Counted from the first letter of the stretch, positions 1-9,460 are shown. The stretch is 64,000 nt of DNA from Simmondsia chinensis (GCA_018398585.1 JAGTTD010000012.1:18857036-18921035), one strand, 5' to 3'. Program-made: numbers and translations. The notes: generated by a model not told the origin, from the letters alone.

Positions 1-264
1 TTGGTAGGAAGCTCGGCTCAATACTGATTTTAAGTTCGATTGGGCTCGATAACGAGCTCGACTCTGCTCAATAACAAGCTTGCTTCGGTTTGACTTGATA
101 GGCCTAACGAGCTGAGTATCCAATACACTAAGATCTTATGGAATCAAGCTCGAATATGGATTGTAAAAGCTTAATAAGAGCTCGACTCAAACTTGAGCTC
201 GATAAGCCTTATCAAGATCGAGTTCGGACAAGGGGGTACTCGGTTCGGCTTGTTTACACCCCTA
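1..264 (-). mobile_element. Terminal part of a hAT-like non-autonomous element
   Basis: The stretch is rich in degenerate GAGCTCGA/AAGCTTG motifs and stops at a terminus that reads TAGGGGTGTAAACAAGCC on the minus strand (end near 264). TAGGGGTG-type ends with GC-biased subterminal repeats are common in plant hAT MITEs. The other end lies outside the window, so the family and target duplication cannot be checked. Confidence 0.45.
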
Positions 265-309
265 CTTAAGGCGACAAAAGTTGATTCCTATATCGTTTTG
301 TACATTATC

Positions 310-325
310 TATGTATCATTCTCAA
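310..325. repeat. Target-site duplication of SINE copy A (left)
   Basis: TATGTATCATTCTCAA, identical to 578-593 on the other side of the SINE. Confidence 0.9.
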
Positions 326-577
326 AAGGAACAAAAAGGAACATACCCAGTGCCACAAGGGCTCCCGCCTACGCAGGGTCTTTTTTGGGGGGGGGGGGAT
401 GTACGCAGCCTTCCCCCTTCAGGGTGTTAACCTGAAGAAAGGCTGTTTCCCAGTGCCCCCAACCTGAGGGTGAGGACTTCCCAGGAGGTCACCCATCCTG
501 GTACTACTCTCGCCTAAGCACGCTTAACTTCAGAGTTCTCATGGGATTCGGTGACAGCATGTTGGTGCCCTCTTTGG
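326..577 (-). mobile_element. 5S rRNA-derived SINE, copy A
   Basis: On the minus strand positions 577-465 match most of a plant 5S rRNA (about 113 of 120 nt), keeping the A-box-like AGTTAAGCGTGC and the C-box GATGGGTGACCTCCTGG. From 464 down to 326 the sequence is the 3' end of the RTE LINE found at 3540-7587 (GGTTGGGGG..., then GGAAGGCTGCGTACATCC and the GGAGCCCTTGTGGCACTGGG block), ending in a T-rich tail. The unit is flanked by a perfect 16-bp duplication TATGTATCATTCTCAA (310-325 and 578-593), as expected for LINE-driven insertion. The G-run at 388-398 sits in the tail. Not a functional 5S gene: the 5' third and the last nucleotides have diverged and there is no 5S spacer. Confidence 0.88.
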
Positions 578-593
578 TATGTATCATTCTCAA
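578..593. repeat. Target-site duplication of SINE copy A (right)
   Basis: TATGTATCATTCTCAA, identical to 310-325. It lies directly next to the 5S-derived head, which fixes the 5' end of the SINE at ACCAAAGAGGG. Confidence 0.9.
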
Positions 594-851
594 TTTTTAG
601 AAAATTGGAGAATAAGGATTACTTGAATGCATTTTCCAATTTTCTGTGTTGCAAAACTAGAAAAGGAAAACTGGAGATGGAAAGGAAAACTGGAGATGGA
701 AAAGGGAAACTATTTTCTGCTATTAAATACGCCCTAGTATTTGGGATTGATGCTCGTCATAAGCTAAGGACTTTAATTTAGGTGATTATACGAGATTTGC
801 CTTGGTGGGAGCTTCTTGGTGGTGGTTGTCGTATGTGTGATTTGCATTCAC
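594..851. other. Unassigned sequence with a short tandem duplication
   Basis: No gene seen. A unit of about 19 bp built on GGAAAACTGGAGATGG occurs twice in tandem at about 664-702. Confidence 0.5.
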
Positions 852-1035
852 CTGGATCGCTTGTCTAAAATTTCTTATAAGAAGCTTCATGCTTATGGTA
901 TTGGGTCTTTTCTAGTTTCTTAGAAATATGGACCTAATGCGTATTTCCTGGAGTTTCTCGATCGCATGAATATTGGTCCAATTTTTTTTGGGGAGGATTT
1001 AACCCTTTATCGAAGCACCATCAGGATGCCTAGTA
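852..1035 (+). pseudogene. Fragment of Ty3/Gypsy integrase C-terminus
   Basis: The frame starting at 852 reads LDRLSKISYKKLHAYGIGSF, a stop at 921-923, then KYGPNAYFLEFLDRMNIGPI and EDLTLYR. This resembles the integrase C-terminal stretch of plant Ty3/Gypsy elements (K-GP-x-NAY-LELP-x-M-x-I-S-x-IFNV-DL-x-YR). Only this short piece is recognisable; no LTRs or other pol domains are visible around it. It is a relic, and assignment to a clade is not possible. Confidence 0.55.
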
Positions 1036-2129
1036 GTTCTTCTTGTGCCATTGTAGGTAACTCAGAGCGAAGCACCCAAACTTTCAAGCCATGAGACGTG
1101 ATCGGTGATGTGTTGACTAATGAGCTCTTGTGTGTTCAAATGGTGGCGTTTGCCATTTCCTATTTAAGTGGCTAGACCATCCTTTTAGTGAAGCTATGTG
1201 ATTACAAAGGAGGCATTCCATTCCATTGATGCCAATCTACTTGCAGATTATCTACAGACAAACTTGTCAAAGTCGAGTTTATTTCAACCATCATGAAACG
1301 ATGAGTGTCATTAAACACCTCACATGGTCCTCTTATGCGTCTTCAGCCCTGAAGGTTGGGTTGTGTGTCGGAGGTTAGAGTTAATGGCAAGAGCACGAGA
1401 ATGTAACATCAAGAGAAAGGGTGGAATGAGAAAAAAGAGAGAAGAAAGCTTAGAGTAAGAGAGTACAAAAAGAAACTTATAAGAAAAATAGAGGTGAAAC
1501 ATTTTGGAAAATGGTATCAAACTGTTTCCCAAAATTTCCAATCGAGTAAGGAAAACTGTAGAATTGTTCTTCAATTGTCTTCTTGGAAAACTGGGATTCT
1601 ACATCACTTTTCCGGTTTTTTAGGAAAATTTTCGAAGAAAACTAGAAAATTCTCTATTTTCAAACAATCTCTAATTATCTTTATTTCCTAGATTAGGTTT
1701 AGACTTCTTTATTTTTTAGAATTCAGGGTCCTTACACTATAACTAGTGGCTTTATATAGCTTATGGTCATATCTTTGAGTTAATAAATTCTAAGAGCTTA
1801 TAAGTCAATTGAGAATTTTGTTTACTTTCCCCTTTGTGCTACCTCAAGTGGACACAATTATTTGATTCCATAATGCCACCTAGATGGATGTCCATATACT
1901 CTAGATATTGGTAGATAAGTAATTGTGGTTGCCTTGCGGTCATGTGTTTAAACTAGTGGGCGTTATATGCGATCGCATAACAGTGAGCTCTGAATCTATA
2001 AGGTTGACTTTTATTTGATCTTGAGATCCCTAGCCCACTGGTTGACCAATTACATACGGATATAGGCCAAAAAAGGTGGCTTACCATCCAACCCTGAGTT
2101 GTTTGGGATCTATGTAATATCATTGGATT
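1036..2129. other. Unassigned non-coding sequence
   Basis: About 1.1 kb with only short ORFs and no recognised motif. It precedes the AT-rich element at 2130 and might be intron or 5' flank of the gene whose last exon lies at 8093, but I see no exon of that gene here. Confidence 0.4.
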
Positions 2130-2193
2130 AGGGAAATTTATCACTTAGATATCCAAGATTTGATCATTTATCGCCTAGGTATGTTGAAATCAT

Positions 2194-3355
2194 GGATTAG
2201 CCTTGAGTCCCTTCCTTTTTATTCTGGTTATGGATGAGCTCACTAGGCATATTCAAGGGAGTGTGCGTTGGTGCATGCTTTTTACGGATGATATGGGCCT
2301 GGTGGGGGGAGTTTAGAGAAGAGGTGAATGAGAAGCTGGAACTTTGGAAAATGGCCTTGGAATCGAAATGCTTACGGCTCTGTAGATCCAAAATCAAGTA
2401 TATGGAATTTAAGTTTTGTGCCCCAACTAGGCCAAGCATAGAAAATGTGAAGATTGGGTCGGAGTGTATACCAAAAAAGAATGTTTCAAACATCTGGGAT
2501 CCATGGTGCAGCAGGACGGTGTAATTGACGAGGATGTCAACAACTTGATTAATCTAGGATGGCATGCATGGAAGATGAAGTCTACGGTACTCTGCAATAG
2601 AAAGTTTCCACTAAAGTTGAAGGGAAAATACTAGAAGACGGTAGTGAAATCGGCTATGTCATACGATGTGGAGTGTTGGTTAGTTAAACGACAACACATG
2701 CAAACGTTGAAGGTGACGGAGATGAGGATGTTACTGTGGATGTGTGGACACACAAGGAAGGATAGAGTCATAAATGAGATTATAAGAAGCAAATTGCCCA
2801 TAGGCCAATTGAGGATAAGTTGAGGGAGCAATGTCTGCAATGGTTTGGGTATGTTAGGAGGAGACCGACCACTTTCCCTATCAGGAGATGCGAACAACTT
2901 CGTACTACGTACGAGAGGAGAGGGAGAGGCATACCAAATAAGTGTTGGATGGAGACGATTAGACATGACTTTACCCACCTAAACCTAAATGAGGAGATGA
3001 CCTTATATAGAGCTGAGTGACCGGTTAGAATAGGTGTAGCTGATATAGTGGGTTAGAATAAAGAAGCACAACAAAGCTCGTCCATAGTGCCACTAGGCTT
3101 ATATGTTTGCTATTGTCGCGTGTTGTTGTTTGTTTGTTGCTTGCATGTTGTATTAATGCTCTATTCATTTGCCACTTGTTGATTTGTTGCTTTGCTATTG
3201 CTTCATTGTCGCTTTATTGGATTGTCTGTTTCGTTTGCTTTTATGATTTTCAAGGGTCTCTTGAACAAAGCCTCCCTTCAGGGTAGCACCTTGAAGGGTA
3301 AGGCTGCATACATCCCAGTCCTTGTGGCACTAGGGTGGTGGTTGTTGTTGTTGTA
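2194..3355 (+). mobile_element. 5'-truncated RTE-type LINE (copy a)
   Basis: The sequence aligns with the last 1.2 kb of the LINE at 3540-7587, starting inside the reverse transcriptase just before the FADD box (here degraded) and ending with the same AGGCTGCATACATCC tail block followed by GTTGTTGTTGTTG. Readable pieces include a frame at 2234-2524 (ELWKMALESKCLRLCRSKIK) and one at 2820-3020 (QCLQWFGYVRRRP), which match the RTE C-terminal region. The 5' truncation is typical of LINE insertion. A weak duplication (TTGAAAT/TTGACAT) flanks it. Confidence 0.8.
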
Positions 3356-3539
3356 TCTTGACATTTTAATATATATATAGTGAGCTACCTCGAGGTTTAA
3401 ACATTTCACTCAAGTACCTAAAGTTTAAAAAATTTGTCAATTGAGTAACCTTTGTACAAATTTGGTAGATTTACGTTCAAAAATATTGGCGGTAAAATTA
3501 ATTCCAATAATATAGGTATTCTTTGTTAAAATTTGAAAA

Positions 3540-4264
3540 AAAAAAACCTCTCTTTCGCTTTCTCTCTCTATTGGCAACCCAACGTCCCTCTTTGCCATGC
3601 CCTCTTGCCTCGGTTGTCGCGTCGATTTTCTCCTCGACAACCGCCGGGACCTCACCGCCGGCAATGCAACAACAACGGTGACGCCCCACCGCTGGCTACA
3701 GCGCTGCCATCCCTGCCTCCTACCCCCTGCGAAAAACCAGCCCCCACCCCCTCCACCCCACCAGCCCGAGCCCACCCACCACCGCCATCAACAGACCCCC
3801 CCCCCCCCCCCCCACCCCCAACTTGCCACCACCATCACCACCCGCCTTCAAACACCACCACCCCCCAACCCCACACACACACCGTCGTCCATCACCATCT
3901 AACCTCGAACCTTTCTCTCCCACCACCATCACTCCACCCCACCTCTCACACTCATCCCACCTCTCATCCCCCTCTCGAGCTCACACCCACCCCCCAGCCA
4001 GCAGCGCGTAGCCCGTAGCGACAAGCGGGCCCAGGTAAGTATTCCACGGGTAGGATTCTCTACTAGGCACCCGCACCAGGTTTGATCTGTCCTTTACTGC
4101 TGGGTATTATTTAAGTATTTACTGTTGTTGGGTATTATTATCTTGATTGGCTAACTTATTATCTTTACTGCTTGGAATTACGTGGATTTGTCCTTATGAT
4201 CTTGACTATTGTTGTTATGCTTCATGTTCCTATACTGTATACTTGTGTTAGTTGACAGTTTGGG
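3540..4264 (+). other. 5' UTR of the RTE LINE, C-rich
   Basis: CT-rich then C-rich leader with a C-run at 3796-3813. It can be translated as proline/histidine-rich peptides in several frames, but these have no homology signal and follow from composition. It is the probable internal promoter region of the LINE. Confidence 0.6.
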
Positions 4265-5605
4265 ATGAGAGTTACTAGTTATGGAACCAAAAACTTGAGG
4301 CCATCTTCAAAGGGGTTAGGGAGGGGGACGAGGAAACAAAAGGGATTGGAATACTTGCGGCTAGGGACACTAAATGTCAGAACGTTAACGAAAAAGAGTT
4401 TCGAAGTAGCCCAAATGATGATGAAGAGAAGGATCAACATCCTTTGTTTGCAAGAGACTAAATGGGTTGGCATGAAGGCCAGAGACGTGTTGGGATATAA
4501 GTTGTGGTACGGGGGCAAGGTCAGAGGCAAAAATGGAGTTGGCATCATGATGGATGGTAGCCTCAAGGATAAAGTAGTCGGAGTGTCTAGGACTGGGGAT
4601 AGGATCATAATCCTCAAGATGGTCCTAGAAGGGGAGATATTGAACGTCATCAGTGCCTACCCACCTTACACTGGACTATCGGAGCATGAGAAGGCAACAT
4701 TTTGGGAGGACTTAGACATGACCAAGGCATACCCCAAAGCGAACAAGTGGTGATTGGCGGGGATTTCAACAGGCATGTTAGTGCGACTGAGGACCGCTAT
4801 GCACCATACCATGGAGGATTCGTTTTTGGAACTAGGAATGCAGAGGGCAAAGCGCTACTAGACTTTGCGGTCACTTATGAGCTAACAGTTGCCAACACAT
4901 TCTTTAGAAAGCGGGATGAGCATATCACCACATTCCAAAGCGGTGGGACAAGGACACAGATTGACTACATGCTACTACGGAGAAAGATTCAAAGGGACTG
5001 CAGGGATTGTAAGGTGATCCCGGGGGAGGCCCTTTCAACACAACATAGGGTGTTGTGGGCGGATATAAAGGCCAAGAAGGGGGCTAGAAGTACAAAAAAA
5101 ACCCGCGCAGACATATACTCGTTGGAGGGATTTGAAGGGGGAGAAGTATATAGTCTATAAGGAGAGAGCGGAGTCGGAGCTTGAGTGGGATTTGAAGGGA
5201 GATACAAACCAAATATGGAACCAAATGGCCCAGAAGATCAGAGGACTGGCATGTGAAGTTTTGGGTGTGTCAAAGGGCGGGGCATCGAAAAACGGAGAGT
5301 CCTGGTGGTGGGGTGAGGAGGTCCAAGAGAAGATTAAGGCCAAACGACTCTGTTTTAGAGAGTGGGAAAGTAGTGGAGAAGAGGATAAGCGACATCAGTA
5401 CCAACAAGCTAAGAAAGAAGCAAAGAGAGCCGTCAGAGAAGCACAATCAAGAGCATATGAGGATTTCTACAGAAGGCTGGATACAAAGGAGAGAGCCAGG
5501 GATATATATAAAATCGCCAAAGCAAGAGAAAGGAAGACGAGGGACTTGGACCGAGTAAAGAGCATAAAAGGGGAAGATGGTCAGGTGCTTGTGGACGGGC
5601 AATGA
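4265..5605 (+). pseudogene. RTE LINE endonuclease and linker domains (frameshifted)
   Basis: Apurinic-type endonuclease that nicks target DNA for LINE integration. The frame from ATG 4265 shows LGTLNVRTL, LCLQETKW (catalytic E) and NGVGIMM. A frameshift near 4745 continues the domain as GGDFNRHV (catalytic D and N), TQIDYMLL and STQHRVLWADI (catalytic H). Near 5135 the frame returns to the first one and runs through a charged, helical linker (EKIKAKRLCFREWE..., KKEAKRAVREAQSRAYEDFY) to a stop at 5603-5605. The order and motifs match exonuclease-endonuclease-phosphatase domains of LINEs. The first visible ATG is used as start; the true start may differ. Confidence 0.85.
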
Positions 5606-7183
5606 ATTAAAGCTAGGTGGAAAGCCTACTTCCACAATCTGCATAATGTTCAGGGGAACACTGAGATAGCCCTAGGTGATCTCCAAACATCAGCGGTGCA
5701 GCAGAACCACTGTTATTGCAGGCAAATTAGTCCCGACGAAGTTAAGGAAGCCATGAGAAGTATGGGAAGGAGTAAAGGCTGTAGGCCTAGACGGGATACC
5801 CATAGAGGTATGGAAATGCCTCGAACAGAAGGGCATCAACTGGCTGACTAAATTATTTAACCAAATCTTGCGAGGGAGGAAGATGCCCGACGAATGGAGG
5901 AAGAGTACATTGGTCCCGATCTATAAGAACAAAAAGGCGACATTCAGAATTGTGCCAACTATCGAGGTATTAAACTAATGTGCCACACTCTGAAACTGTG
6001 AAAGCGGATCGTAGAGAGGAGGTTAAGGCTGCAGATAGAGGTGTCCTAGAATCAATTCAGATATATGCCCGGAAGATCAACAATACACGCCATCCACCTC
6101 CTAAGGCGGACGATTGAGTAATACTACGAGAGACAAAATGATCTACACATGGTTTTTATTGATTTAGAGAAGGCATATGATAGATTGTCAAGAGGAGTCC
6201 TATGGAGGGTAATGGATAGGAAAGGCATTCCAGGGCCATATATCCAGGTCATTAGAGACATGTATGATGATGCACAAATTAACGTGCGCATAGTGGAAGG
6301 AGAGACAAAAGCTTTCCCAGTAACAGTAGGGGTACACCAAGGATCTACCTTGAGTCCCTCTCTGTTCATTCTGGTTATGGATAAGCTCACTAGGCACATC
6401 CAAGGAGAGGTGCCTTGGTGCATGCTCTTCGCAGATGACATAGTTCTGGTGGGGGAATCTCGAGGAGAGGTAAATGAAAAGCTTGAATTGTGGAGAAGGG
6501 CATTGGAATCAAAGGGCTTACGAATCAGTAGATCCAAGATAGAGTACATGGAACTTAAGTTCAATCCCTCCACCACGTCGAGCATGGAAGACGTCAAGAT
6601 AGGATCTGGGACCATACAGAGAAGAGATAGTTTCAGATACTTGGGTTCCATGGTTTAGCAGAACGGCAAAGTTGACGAGGATATCAACAATTGGATTAAA
6701 GTAGGTTGGCATAGATGGAGGATGGGCTCCACGGTACTCTACGATAGAAAGTTCCCTTTAAAGCTAAAGGGGAAATACTATAAGACGGTAGTAAGACCGG
6801 CTATGTCTTATGGGGCGGAGTGTTGGCCAATGAAACAACAACACACATAAAAGATGAAGGTGGCGGAGATGAGGATGCTGCAGTGGATGTGTGGACACAC
6901 AAGGAAGGATAGGATCAGGAACGACGTCATAAGAGGAAAATTAGGTGTGGCCCCCATTGAGGATAAGTTAAGGGAGTAGCGCTTAAGGTGGTTTGGTCAT
7001 GTTAGGAGGAGACCGCCCACTGCTCTAGTCAGGAGATGCAAATCATTCTATACTATGCTAGGGAGGAGAGAGAGACGCAGACCAAAGAAGAGATGGTTGG
7101 AGATGATCCGACAAGACCTCACCCACCTAAACCTACGGGAGGAGATGGCCTTGGATAGAGCTCGCGAGCATAGGGTTTGCTGA
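5606..7183 (+). pseudogene. RTE LINE reverse transcriptase and C-terminal domain
   Basis: Reverse transcriptase that copies the LINE RNA at the nicked target, and probably the SINE RNAs that share its tail. The N-terminal fingers (5606-6148) are broken by frameshifts. From 6149 the frame is open for 169 codons: FIDLEKAYDRL, GVHQGSTLSPSLFILVMDKL and the catalytic FADDIVLV box (6428-6451). After a stop at 6656-6658 the C-terminal region continues with stops: SYGAECWPMKQQ, EMRMLQWMCGHTRKDRIRND and RLRWFGHVRRRP, typical of plant RTE elements. The copy is inactive. Confidence 0.88.
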
Positions 7184-7450
7184 GATAGCGGCTTAGAGTA
7201 GCGCATCCTACTATTGTGTGCGCTAGTGTCTCTTGGTGTCTTGACTTCCTCTTTGGCGTAAGCATTAGCGCACTTATTTGCTTATCTATGTACTTGTGTT
7301 CTTGAGCATTCACGAACGTGTTGTCTATTTGCCAGTAGGGTCCTTCAATTGTATGGTGTTCTGTAGGGCTTGGCTTGTGCTTGTACTGCTCTAATTTCAT
7401 GTTGCTTTCATGATTCCAGGTTCTAGGCTTCCTTGATGACACGCTTGTCA

Positions 7451-7587
7451 GGTTGGGGGTCCTCGGAAATAGCCTCCCTTTAGGGTAGCTCCGTAAGGGG
7501 GGAAGGCTGCGTACATCCACCCCCCCTCTCCCGACCCTGGGTGTGCGGGAGCCCTTGTGGCACTGGGACTGTTGTTGTTGTTGTTTG
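7451..7587 (+). other. LINE 3' end shared with the SINEs
   Basis: This 3' UTR block (GGTTGGGGG..., GGAAGGCTGCGTACATCC, GGGAGCCCTTGTGGCACTGG, TTG repeats) recurs at the 3' ends of all SINE copies at 326, 14524 and 52129 and in the fragment at 8471. It is the likely recognition signal for the LINE reverse transcriptase. Confidence 0.85.
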
Positions 7588-7927
7588 TTTGTTAACATTT
7601 GAAAATATTTTCTAAAAAATATTGGCATGACACATTATTTCGATATTAATACTTATCTTTCATTGGAATTCAGTAAATCTATCCTAATTTGCTGAATTTT
7701 TCCTAAAGGCATTAAAATATTACATATATATTGTTGTGGTCATGTCTCATATCAACATTTTTCAGTAAAAATTGGGCGAATTTGAACAAAAATTCACCTT
7801 TAGACACAAAGTGCCTTGATTATATAATTCTCAAACCTCGGGGTACCTTATGGTAATATAGTGAAATGTTAGGATACCTAGACGATAAATCTTCAAATCT
7901 TAAGATATCTAAGTGATAAGTTCCCCT

Positions 7928-8092
7928 GGATTGATGCTATATGAATATAAGAATGAGGTGCCGGTGCATTGAGGGTTTAGTTTGCTGCTGAATTTTTAGT
8001 TTCTAATATGTATTTTCATTTTATCTCTATGACTCGTATGGTGAAAATACTTTATGTATGCAATTTAAGTATTCATATCGTTTCTTTTATAG
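7928..8092 (+). other. 3' end of an intron with splice acceptor
   Basis: AT-rich sequence between the AT-rich element and the MIA40-like exon. It ends in the T-rich tract TTTCTTTTATAG (8081-8092), a good plant 3' splice site. The AG at 8091-8092 is directly followed by the first exon codon. Confidence 0.65.
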
Positions 8093-8275
8093 GGGTCAGA
8101 CTGCGTGCATCCATTCGTGGCGTTGCAAAAGTGCATGAAAGAGAACCCAGATGCATTTTCTAAAGAGCTATTGGCAGAAGACGGAGGCGAAAATGACAAG
8201 AAGTCTTCACTCAAGTACAGATTGATTCCTCCCTCATGGTCCTTGGAATCCCGTACTCCAAAACCCAAGCTTTGA
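8093..8275 (+). CDS. MIA40: Last exon of a MIA40-like mitochondrial import protein (partial)
   Basis: Sixty codons and a TGA stop, beginning at a splice acceptor. The peptide opens GSDCVHPFVALQKCMKENPD and ends SRTPKPKL. C-VHPFVALQK-C is a CX9C motif, the second half of the twin-CX9C fold of the MIA40/CHCHD4 oxidoreductase, which imports and oxidises small cysteine proteins in the mitochondrial intermembrane space (and peroxisomes in plants). The break before GSDC and the Pro-rich, Lys-Leu-ending tail agree with what I recall of plant MIA40. The first CX9C and the catalytic CPC must lie in upstream exons; I see none in this window, so either the intron is over 8 kb long and filled with transposons, or this is a stranded fragment. 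An AT-rich element begins about 6 bp after the stop. This is the only recognised host coding sequence. Confidence 0.75.
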   Translation, partial: GSDCVHPFVALQKCMKENPDAFSKELLAEDGGENDKKSSLKYRLIPPSWSLESRTPKPKL

Positions 8276-8281
8276 CTTCTA

Positions 8282-9084
8282 AATAGGGGAAATTATCACT
8301 TAAGTATCTTAAAGGTTGATCACTTATTACCTAAGATAGATTAACATATCATTGTATAAAATAGGGTACCTTATGATTTAAAATTTCGATCACGTAGGTA
8401 CCTTAAAGTTTTAAAATTTTATCAATCAATACTGTTCTGCCAAAACTTATAGATTTTGGTTGGAAAATATTGAAGGGGGAAGGCTGCATACATCCATCCC
8501 CCTAGACCCTGCGTAGGTGGAAGCCCTTCAGGCACTGGGTATGTTCCTACCCAGGTAGATTAACATTTCAATATATAATAGGGTACGTTATGTTTTTAAA
8601 ATTCTATCATTTAGGTACCCTAAAGTAAAACATAAGGTAGATTAACATTTATCACTTAGGTAGATTAGTATTTCAATATATAATAGGGTATGCTATGTTT
8701 TTAAAATTCTATCACTTAGGTACCTTAAAGTTTTAAAATTTTATCAATCAGTATCTTTCTGCCAAAACTTATAGATTTTGGTTGGAAAATGCTAAAGCGT
8801 AATATGATTCTGAATCCCCCCCCTCCCCCAAAAAAAAAAAAATTAGTGAAGCAGTACATGATTTTGACAATATAAGTTGGTAGCTTAAGCTTACATCAAA
8901 ATTGGTGAATTGTTATTGTAATTCGCTTAATATTTGATGAAAATATTACCCGATTTATGTATTTTGGGTATAGAATTGGTCAGATTTTGGGTAGCTCAAG
9001 GTACCATACTGTATATTTTGAAATGTTAGAGTATTTAGGTGATATATGTTCAAATCTTATAATACCTAAGTGATAATTATCCTT
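8282..9084. mobile_element. AT-rich TIR element (copy M2)
   Basis: Left end AGGGGAAATTATCACTTAAG and right end (minus strand) AAAGGATAATTATCACTTAG form terminal inverted repeats related to those of the element at 2130-7927. The interior has two direct copies of a block of about 95 bp (around 8556 and 8664) with TTTCAATATATAATAGGGTA and TTAGGTACC, and a SINE-tail fragment at 8471-8554. No clear target duplication. The element starts about 6 bp after the MIA40-like stop codon, so it may sit in that gene's 3' UTR. Confidence 0.6.
8471..8554 (+). mobile_element. SINE/LINE 3'-tail fragment
   Basis: GAAGGGGGAAGGCTGCATAC followed by the GACCCTGCGTAGGTGG and GGCACTGGGTATGTTCC blocks matches the last 85 nt of the 5S SINEs; the GGTATGTTCC end fits the SINEs better than the LINE. 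It lacks the 5S head, so it is a 5'-truncated copy inside the AT-rich element. Confidence 0.75.
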
Positions 9085-9460
9085 TGAATTATGAGTGATT
9101 GGACTATTGGTTTATGATAGGAAATGCAAGAATCATAAAATTAAAGAGAGCTGTGCATCCTGTTGCTCTAGGAATATTCCAGTGTTAGATATTAGAGCAT
9201 TTGCACTTAAGACTCTAGAAGGTTCATTGTTGCCGGAGCTACAAATAAGCGATCAGACGATCAACCTTATTGTTGCTGGTTAAAGTTCCGTCCAATACAA
9301 AGGGATTAAGTAACTACAGTTATGTTTTACTGATTTTCCGAATATTGTTGTGAAGGTGATAATTCTGTTACGGTTATATGCTCGTGGGGGAGAACATGTG
9401 AAATTTAGGCGATGTCTTATGAAGATCCTTCGTTGGCGATGTCTTATGAAGATCCTTTCC
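9085..9460 (+). other. Unrecognised segment with a 62-codon ORF
   Basis: An ORF at 9095-9283 encodes a small Cys-containing peptide (ESCASCCSRNIPVLDIRAFA... to LIVAG). I do not recognise it. It could be 3' UTR of the MIA40-like gene, an exon of another gene or chance. A 26-bp block GGCGATGTCTTATGAAGATC... is tandemly duplicated at 9408-9459, next to the start of the ORF1-only LINE-like relic. Confidence 0.3.

Larger units (their letters stand above)
3540..7587 (+). mobile_element. Near full-length RTE-type LINE (copy b)
   Basis: A non-LTR retrotransposon inserted inside the AT-rich element. It is bounded by an 18-bp duplication with one mismatch, TTTGTTAAAATTTGAAAA (3522-3539) and TTTGTTAACATTTGAAAA (7588-7605). 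Order: C/T-rich 5' UTR (3540-4264), one polyprotein frame with endonuclease, linker, reverse transcriptase and C-terminal domain (4265 to about 7180), then a 3' UTR whose last 140 nt (7451-7587) end in GTTGTTGTTGTTGTTTG. The TTG tail and the single ORF point to the plant RTE clade. Frameshifts and stops make this copy inactive. Its 3' end is the tail of the SINEs in this window. Confidence 0.9.
2130..7927. mobile_element. AT-rich TIR element (copy M1), interrupted by two LINEs
   Basis: The ends are inverted copies: AGGGAAATTTATCACTTAGA at 2130 and the complement of AAGTGATAAGTTCCCCT ending at 7927. Both are followed inward by variants of a CTTAGGTACC motif. GGATT directly flanks both sides (2125-2129 and 7928-7932), a possible 5-bp target duplication. 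Without the LINE insertions the native element is about 580 bp (2130-2193, 3356-3539, 7606-7927). Two related copies lie at 8282-9084 and 13978-14487, sharing blocks such as TAGATTTTGGTTGGAAAAT. No transposase is encoded and the superfamily is not clear. Confidence 0.65.

Noticed and set aside
465..577. A 5S rRNA gene on the minus strand
   Set aside because: The 5' third and the 3' end have diverged, the tail is LINE-derived and a 16-bp target duplication encloses the composite. The same holds for the copies at 14524 and 52129.
3533..4018. A 161-codon Pro/His-rich protein
   Set aside because: It is the C-rich 5' UTR of the RTE LINE; open in three frames because of composition, with no domain.
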